NCBI GenBank assembly: GCA_000818945.1
Contig: KN805379.1
Coordinates: 1 to 64,000, forward strand
Reading direction: 5' to 3'
DNA from: Schizochytrium sp. CCTCC M209059
Taxonomy: Eukaryota; Sar; Bigyra; Thraustochytrida; Thraustochytriidae
Length of the DNA: 64,000 nt
The position numbers and the translations under genes were made by a program. Position 1 is the first letter of the stretch. Every line of letters begins with the position of its first letter. The notes below the pieces were generated by a model that worked only from the letters and a program-made list of their open reading frames with translations, had not been told where the DNA came from and did not search any database. Below, piece by piece: positions 58,118-64,000 of this stretch.

Positions 58118-59906
58118 AGACGTCCTGCACGCAGCACAGCAGCTTCTCACTATCCCTGCCGTGCTTGGCCTGAGCACTGCACGCTCCACTTTCGGAATGC
58201 AGTTGCAGACTCAGAGTGGACGAGGCGCACGGGTCCGCCCGCCTGAATGCGTACGTAGTAGAAGGAGGCCAAGTGCTGCACAGGACAGCCTGAGGCAGGA
58301 CACGATAGGTCAGGACAGCGATGAGAGCACGGGCCCGACGGTAGCAGCTCCAAACAGCGTGACGGCTGCACTGCGGCCAATGGACTCTGTCCTCGACTGC
58401 GCGTCGCGGGGTCAAGATCAAGATGGTTTTGCGTTCAGGGCTTGAATGGTTGCTGTAGCCACAGCCACAACTGCAGCCACAACTGCAGCCAGGCGGGATC
58501 CAGGTGCAAATTCCGAGTCTCCGGTTGGATTTCGTTGGTCGCCTGGACAGACAGGCAGACAAATAAACGACAGCCCCAGGCAGCTCGCTGCAAAAAAAGC
58601 TTCCGCTCCCGTTCGTGGTCTGACGAACCGCGCGGCTGCGGCACCACGGGCCACGCAGATGCTCGCGGTCCCGCCCGGGACCGCCCCTGCTGCCCCGCCC
58701 GCCCCGCCAAGTAAAGGGGGTCCGCGCAGAGGGGGTGTGCGCCGCCCCTTCGTCCCAGTCCCCGTGCTTCGCCCTCTCATCGCCCGCAGCACCGCCATGG
58801 GGGTGTGTACCCCGCGTCCCGATCGTCCCCGTCGTCGTCGGAGGGGGAAGCGAGTCCCCGAAGACCGTGCGCCCAGCCGCAACTGCAAGTCCCGGATCCC
58901 GTGCGCGATGGCATGCTCGTGATCCCCGTCGCCGTGCGGCCGCTCGCCGCTGTCTCGGAGTTGCCCTGCCCGGCACAGGGACGCGGCTGCAGCGTCCACC
59001 GCCAGACGGATAGACGCAGATGCTCCCGCGCTCGACTTGAACGAACGAAGCTCGCAGTCGCCTTCCGAGGACCGAGACGTCCACCACGCCGCTGTGCGTG
59101 CCGCATTGGCCGGTAGCCGCGTCGGCCCTGCGAGAAGCCTTCGAGTTCGGCCCTGTGCTGCGTGGTGGCGGTCGCGGACCGGTCTCGGCGCGGGGGCTCG
59201 GGACTTGGGACGCGGAACTTCTGTCTCTGCGTGGGGTGCATGCAGGCCCCAACCGTCGCGCCGACATCCGCCACACATGACGCAGCCTACTACTAATTCA
59301 CTTACGGAGAGGGAAGGAGACCGCCGATTCTCATCGGTCCTGCCCCTGCTGCTGATGAAACTTGGCGTGTGTATCGAAGGAAGAACGTCCGTCCGTCATC
59401 GTGCTGGTCGGTGGCGGCTGCGGCAATGTGGCTCGGACCTCGGAAGCAGCGTGACTGTGACCGTGACTGCCGCAGTCGCAGCGCCGAGACGGCACGCACG
59501 ACCTCGCTGAAGTACAGCTTGCGAGGCTTGCGAACGTCCAATCGTCACGTGCGATCCACACATCGTTGTATGTAGTGCTGGCGCATGTGAGGCTGACCTT
59601 GAGATTTGCATCTGAAGTTCAGATACTTGTGCATGTGCATGTGCATGCTCGTGCTCCGCGCGAGAGTAGATTTCAAATCTCTTGCTGGGCGCTCTGTATA
59701 CAGTTTTTGAATCGCACCAAACCTATTCATTCATCCGCCCCTCGCTGTGCCGTTTCTGTTCTTGATTCACTAAATTGATGATGGTGATCGTGGTTTCTGC
59801 GATGTTCATTACCTTGCTGACCTAACTGACACGAACGAATCTGAAGCTTGGAGGAAAATTTTTCTTCGGCCAAACGGATGACATCTGCAGTGGCTGCTGT
59901 GACTGT

Positions 59907-59927
59907 CTGTCTGTCTGTCTGTCTGTT
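59907..59927. repeat. (CTGT) tetranucleotide array
   Basis: About five CTGT units in the AT-richer part of the gene-poor region. Confidence 0.85.
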
Positions 59928-60133
59928 TTATCGCTTGCGTTTTTCTTTCAATAGTGTTTCTTAGCGTCGCTTTTGCTCTGTTTTGCGTTGGTTTGGGAGG
60001 GACATTTAACAGATGATGCTTTGCTTTAATCGATCTTCAAGTACTCTTCACGCGAAACTGAGTGGCTTGAGCCTTGTAGAAAGGGGGCTTGATTGAATCT
60101 TCGTTCTTCTTGGACGTCTCAGACACGGAAATG

Positions 60134-60452
60134 AAAATTGTCGACCCACCTCTTGCTCTTACCAATGTAAGACTTTGGGGCAAGCAAAAGTCGATTGTCA
60201 ACCCATCTCTTGCTCTTACCAATGTAAGACTTGGGGCAAGTAAAAGTCGATTGTCAACCCATCTCTTGCTCTTACCAGTGAAAGACTTTGGGGCAAGCAA
60301 AAGTCGATTGTCAACCCACCTCTTGCTCTCACCTTTGTAAGACTTTGGGGTAAGCAAAAGTCGTGCTGTTTTCAGTTTTGAGGCGAGACAAAAGTCATCA
60401 ATTGACACACCATAAGTTGCTCCCGCCATATATAAAAGTTTCGGAGCAAAAC
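60134..60452. repeat. 57-bp minisatellite, four good copies plus decayed copies
   Basis: Copies end with GCAAAAG or a close variant: copy 1 about 60134-60190, copy 2 60191-60246 (56 bp, one T lost), copy 3 60247-60303, copy 4 60304-60360. A shortened copy (60361-60394) and a diverged copy (60395-60452) follow, recognisable by the ordered TTGCTC, GGAGCAAAAC-like blocks. The 57-bp unit equals 19 codons, and on the minus strand repeats of Lys-Arg-Trp-Val-Asp-Asn-Arg-Leu-Leu-Leu-Ala-Pro appear, but copy 2 breaks the frame and there is no domain. I treat it as non-coding. Confidence 0.9.
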
Positions 60453-62567
60453 GAAATGGTGCCTAAAACTTGTTTTCGCCAACTGCTCGCAAGACTCCGA
60501 AGGCAAGCGGGACGTCTCTTGGGAGACCTCTTCATACGACCACGTTATGAGGTAAGACGGCGCTCGAGGCAAGCAAACGGGGAAACACCTACTCGTTACA
60601 AGACCGAAACATCCGGGCCAACGAAGATCATAAATCGACAATAACGTATGAAACTTCCATGTGCCCATGCTTCTCCGACAGTGCGGACGAAAGCAAAGAT
60701 GTCCATCGATAAACCGTTACTCCTTGCATGTGCTGTACTCCATCAAGACCATGCAGCGCAAACAAGTGCTAGGTGCCCCCCAAAAAGAAGCGAGAAAGAG
60801 ATCAAGCAATAATTCCAAACTTATGCTCTTTGGCACGCCGTAGCTTTCTTTTCTCTGCCGCTGCAGATGATGTCCCAAGGCGCTCGCACATGTTTTGGTC
60901 TGGCGGTTGGAACTGCAATTACGTATGCTCTGTCTTCCTGCTCGCATCGAAGCCAAGGCGACGCAGTGTGGCCAGCATTTTGCCAACATTCTTTTGGGCC
61001 AATGCACACTCTATCGCAACCAGGCTCTTTCATCCCACTCCGTTTCCTGGGCCAATCCCTCAAGCAACAGATCCGACCCGGACGTCGCCGCGTCCACCGA
61101 GAGCCGGTACTTTTGCGCTTGCGCGATTGCTAGTACTACGTTGCCGCACAATGATCCACACGCGCATCCTCACTCAGCATCATGATATGACTACCTGACG
61201 GCAGCTTCTACGCGTCCGTCCTTCCATAGCCAGCAGCGACAGCCAGCATGAAAGTTCTCCCAAGCCTGGCCCAAAAAGTCCTCGCTCGCTCGCTCGCTGG
61301 CTTACGCACGCAAACGCAGACGCAGACCCGGACACGTGCGATGCTCTTCTTGTCCTCCTTCCCAAGTCCTTCTTCTTCACCTTGCCGCTCTCAGCCGGTC
61401 GGCGTAAGTCGCAGCATCGAGCCCGGCGCACCCTCGACCTTCACCCCGACTCTCTGCGGCTGGCCGCTTCCGCCTCATACCGCCGCACGCCCCGCCTCGC
61501 TCGCGCCGCATACCGCCGCGCGCATCTCCGCGCCTCGCCACGAGGCGCGGGCGCGAGGGCGGCGGCGTCGCGCCGGCAGAGCGGCAACGAGCGTGGGCTC
61601 GCGCGGACTCGCCTCGAGCTCGGAAAGGCGGCGGGCGAGAAGAAGGAGGACAACCCAGTTTCACTGCCCTTGGGTCCGGTCTCGCGTCGATCTCCCCGCG
61701 TCCGGTGCGCGAGCGGTCCCCTCTGACGCGCGCATTGCGTCCAGTGTGCGCAGCGGCGGGGGCGCGGGTGGCGCGGCGCGAACCGAAGCCGGTGCAAGCC
61801 CACTTTCCCGTGCACGGCGCACGGGCCCGCCCGCGCAAGTGGAGAAAGCCGCGGCTGCGCAAGTGGGTTATCGCGCGCGCAAGTCAGCTATCCCGTTCTC
61901 CGCGCAGTGGCTACAGCCGGTCGGCCGGCCGGTCAGTCGGCAGCCGGCCGCGCTTCAGCGCCCTTTCCGCGGCCTTTTGTTCCACTTGCAGGCCGCCGCC
62001 AGACACGGCTATAGCCCCGTACGCAAGTGGAGATCGCGGCGCCAAGAAGGAGAAGGAAAGAGAAAGAAAGGAGAAAAAAAAGGGGGAAAAGTGGGCAGAC
62101 TTCGATTGATCGATCGACCGTCGATCGATCGCTCGAATCGCCGCCGCACGCCGCGCAGACCGAGAGAGCGCCGCGGCCGCGCGCTCTTTCCGCGCCCCCG
62201 CTCGCCGCGCCCCCCGCGCCCGCCGCGGACCCTCGCGCGCAGGCAGGCAGGCAGCTGCGCGCGCGCGCACAAGAGAGAGAGAGAGCGTCGGCAGGCCGGA
62301 GGCGGACGTGGAAGGGATTCGGATTTCAAGAAGCGCGAGCCGCGCTCGAATCGCCATAGCACGCGCACGCGCCCGGCCGCGCCAAAGCCCCAGCGCGCCG
62401 ACCGGCAGGCAGGCAGGCACGCGCGTACGCGCGCACGCTCGCGGAGCCCGCCCGCGCCGCAACGGAGCAGCAGACAGACAGACAGTCAATCGTTGAGGGG
62501 GAGGGCTCGGAGTCAGCCCCTGATTCGATTCGAATCGAATCGATCTTCGGGAGCCCGGCGCGCCACC

Positions 62568-64000
62568 ATGCTCGTCGCGAACGCCGCGGCCAACGGCCCC
62601 AGCCCCGCCGGCAACGCCAATGTCCCCGAACCCAGGCAGCGCGGCGCCTCCGCGGGCGCACGCCCCCTCGCGCTGTCGAGGCAGCGCGCCCGAGCCAGCA
62701 GCGGCGACATGGAGAACCAGCCGAGGGCCGCCAACTCGCTGCTGCTGCTGCCCACCATGACGCGGAGCTCGGCCGTCGCCGGCAAGCCGCCCCTCGGGCC
62801 CTCTGGCCCGGCCACCGTCGCGCGCGCGGGCACGCACGAGGGCAACGCCTCCTCCTCGTCCTCTACGGCTCCAGGCGCCGCCGCGCGCGTCGTGAAGCGC
62901 GCGAGGAGCCTCAGCCTGCCTCTCGACTGGGAGGAAAGAGAGCGCCTGCAGCAGTCTCGCGCCGTTGCCACGAGCGCCGCGGCCGCGCTGCCGTTTACGC
63001 AAAATGCGTCGCTGCATGCCGACCCGGCCCACCTCGCGTCCTCTTCTCCTCCTTCGTCTCTATTGTCTAATTCCACCACATCCCCCTCTTCTGTGCCATA
63101 CCAGACTGGGGCCTCGCGTCTCCCTTTGTCGGGATCGATGCGTGAGTCACTCCTCGTCGCCTCGACGGCTATAGCTGCAGTCCCAAAGACATCCTCGCCT
63201 TCCTCGTGCTGCGGTCCTTTGGGGACAGCTCCTGTTTGCGCAGCTGACGCCGCATCAGAGGCAACACCTCCCGGTGGACCACTGCACGTCTGCGCCGAGA
63301 ACGCCGACAAGGCACGAAGCGCAAGTCTTGCCCAGGACCCAGCCCGCGAGGCCGGGGATCCTCAACCCTGTATTATTTGCTACGGCGGGTTCTCAGCTAA
63401 ACGCCCCCCCGTTCGAATTCCCTGCGAGTCGAACTGCAACGATGCACCCGTGCATGCCAAGTGCATCTTTGAGTGGAAGGAAACAAAACGCCCGTTTACG
63501 CTTTCGCCCTCGTCGTGTCCTCTGTGTCGCGGTGCGCTTTCAGAAATGGACTACACGCCCCCAGATCCGCTTCACACTGCATCACTGGTTCGTTTCTCCT
63601 ATCGCAAGTCCTTCGTGTCTCGTCCTGTGCCCCGGACCGCGGGTATGGTGCGCTGCTACATTCGCGCCGTGCGGGAAGAAACTGTTCTCTTTGGCAAATC
63701 CATACGATACGAAATGTATCTGCAGGCGCCTCCCAAGGTGCGATACCCGCACGGAGAACTTCCGACCTCGTCCTCCCCCGTCGTGGGTGACGTTCTCTTG
63801 ATGGTGGCACGGAAGAGGTCGCTCAAGCAAGGGTCCTGCTTTAATTCAATTGTAGACATGAGCCTCGATCAGGCGGGCGAAGATTTTGATCGCAAGGGCG
63901 CCAATTTGGTGGGTTGCGTCAAGTCATCCTTTAGTGGTCTCGAGCACACGGTGCTCGCGCCCTTTTCCACGCAGCCATCGACCGCCTCGAGCGAGTCTCA
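62568..64000 (+). CDS. RING-Tubby paralogue, 3' end beyond the window
   Basis: An ATG in the context GCCACCATGC at 62568 opens a frame that stays open for 477 codons to the window end. The first 260 residues are Ala/Ser/Pro-rich and probably disordered. Residues about 268-325 are a RING-type finger: Cys268-x2-Cys, Cys-x3-Cys, Val-His-Ala-Lys-Cys, Ser-Ser-Cys-Pro-Leu-Cys-Arg-Gly. It matches that of the 53683-55800 gene, including the Gly-Phe-Ser-Ala-Lys/Arg-Arg-Pro lead-in. The Tubby domain then starts Met-Val-Arg-Cys-Tyr-Ile-Arg, has Tyr-Glu-Met-Tyr-Leu-Gln-Ala-Pro-Pro, a basic Ala-Arg-Lys-Arg-Ser-Leu-Lys and Ser-Ser-Phe-Ser-Gly-Leu-Glu-His-Thr. The C-terminal half lies outside. It is divergent from its paralogue. 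Confidence 0.88.
   Translation, partial: MLVANAAANGPSPAGNANVPEPRQRGASAGARPLALSRQRARASSGDMENQPRAANSLLLLPTMTRSSAVAGKPPLGPSGPATVARAGTHEGNASSSSSTAPGAAARVVKRARSLSLPLDWEERERLQQSRAVATSAAAALPFTQNASLHADPAHLASSSPPSSLLSNSTTSPSSVPYQTGASRLPLSGSMRESLLVASTAIAAVPKTSSPSSCCGPLGTAPVCAADAASEATPPGGPLHVCAENADKARSASLAQDPAREAGDPQPCIICYGGFSAKRPPVRIPCESNCNDAPVHAKCIFEWKETKRPFTLSPSSCPLCRGALSEMDYTPPDPLHTASLVRFSYRKSFVSRPVPRTAGMVRCYIRAVREETVLFGKSIRYEMYLQAPPKVRYPHGELPTSSSPVVGDVLLMVARKRSLKQGSCFNSIVDMSLDQAGEDFDRKGANLVGCVKSSFSGLEHTVLAPFSTQPSTASSES

Larger units (their letters stand above)
55801..62567. other. 6.8-kb gene-poor, repeat-rich region between RING-Tubby paralogues
   Basis: No convincing gene. GC-rich flanks (55.8-57.3 kb and 61.4-62.5 kb) contain GGGA, CTTTG and GGCA runs typical of leaders in this genome. 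The middle holds tetranucleotide arrays and a minisatellite. Overlapping frames near 58.1-59.3 kb are open on several phases at once, Arg/Ser/Gly-rich and without a domain. An ATG at 57243 opens 101 codons that end in a repeat-encoded tail; I do not accept it. The 59.6-61.2 kb part is AT-richer with only short frames. No tRNA or rRNA recognised. Confidence 0.55.

Noticed and set aside
58116..59278. Several 150-390-codon frames on both strands near 58.1-59.3 kb
   Set aside because: Many phases are open at once in very GC-rich DNA, all Arg/Ser/Gly-rich with no motif; not supported as genes.
60037..60429. 130-codon minus-strand frame over the minisatellite
   Set aside because: Apparent protein repeats come from the 57-bp unit being a multiple of three; one copy loses a base and shifts the frame, and no start context or domain is present.
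60134..60452. CRISPR-like array
   Set aside because: Units are contiguous 57-bp tandem repeats without unique spacers, in a eukaryotic sequence.

Overview
This is nuclear DNA from a compact, GC-rich eukaryotic microbe. The evidence is a spliced cytosolic ribosomal protein gene (two GT-AG introns), JmjC chromatin, FYVE, RhoGEF and Tubby domain genes, dolichol kinase and tRNA-His guanylyltransferase, and mostly intronless genes separated by simple-repeat DNA. The gene set and the secreted von Willebrand A protein with a Pro-Thr-Ser linker fit a stramenopile, perhaps a thraustochytrid. That placement is inference; no rRNA or other phylogenetic marker is present.

Layout. 0.2-5.6 kb (minus): a cut-and-paste type transposon with a large transposase-like ORF overlapping a Ulp1-type cysteine protease ORF. 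6.5-17.5 kb: a secreted PDZ/PA protein, bifunctional PFK-2/FBPase-2, METTL5, THG1 (minus) and a CNNM-family membrane protein. 18.4-26.1 kb: RPS11 in three exons, a KDM4-like demethylase and dolichol kinase. 26.6-29.7 kb (minus): a GT61 glycosyltransferase followed by uncertain frames, one of which looks like a decayed copy of the GT61 5' end. 30.3-37.2 kb: a helical protein of unknown function, a secreted double-vWA protein and a fused alpha/beta 2-oxoacid dehydrogenase E1 (minus). 38.5-46.6 kb: an SH3-DH-PH RhoGEF, a PH-LIM protein ending in a CaaX box and a sulfotransferase (minus). 48.4-55.8 kb: an MFS transporter, MCMBP (minus), an ArfGAP-FYVE protein and a RING-Tubby protein (minus). 55.8-62.6 kb is a long repeat-rich stretch without a convincing gene. 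At its far side a second RING-Tubby gene, absent from simple complete-ORF views because it runs off the window, starts at 62568 on the plus strand.

The genes do not form one pathway. Three adjacent or nearby genes (RhoGEF, PH-LIM-CaaX, ArfGAP-FYVE) point to small-GTPase and phosphoinositide signalling at membranes, and the RING-Tubby pair would combine ubiquitin ligation with phosphoinositide binding. The strongest candidates for something undescribed are the head-to-head RING-Tubby paralogues, the ArfGAP-FYVE fusion in which the fourth zinc ligand is Asp, and the PH-LIM-CaaX architecture. A recurring non-coding theme is GC-rich pentanucleotide tandem repeats upstream of start codons.

Start codons below were moved to the first in-frame ATG where a longer open frame begins with a non-ATG codon.
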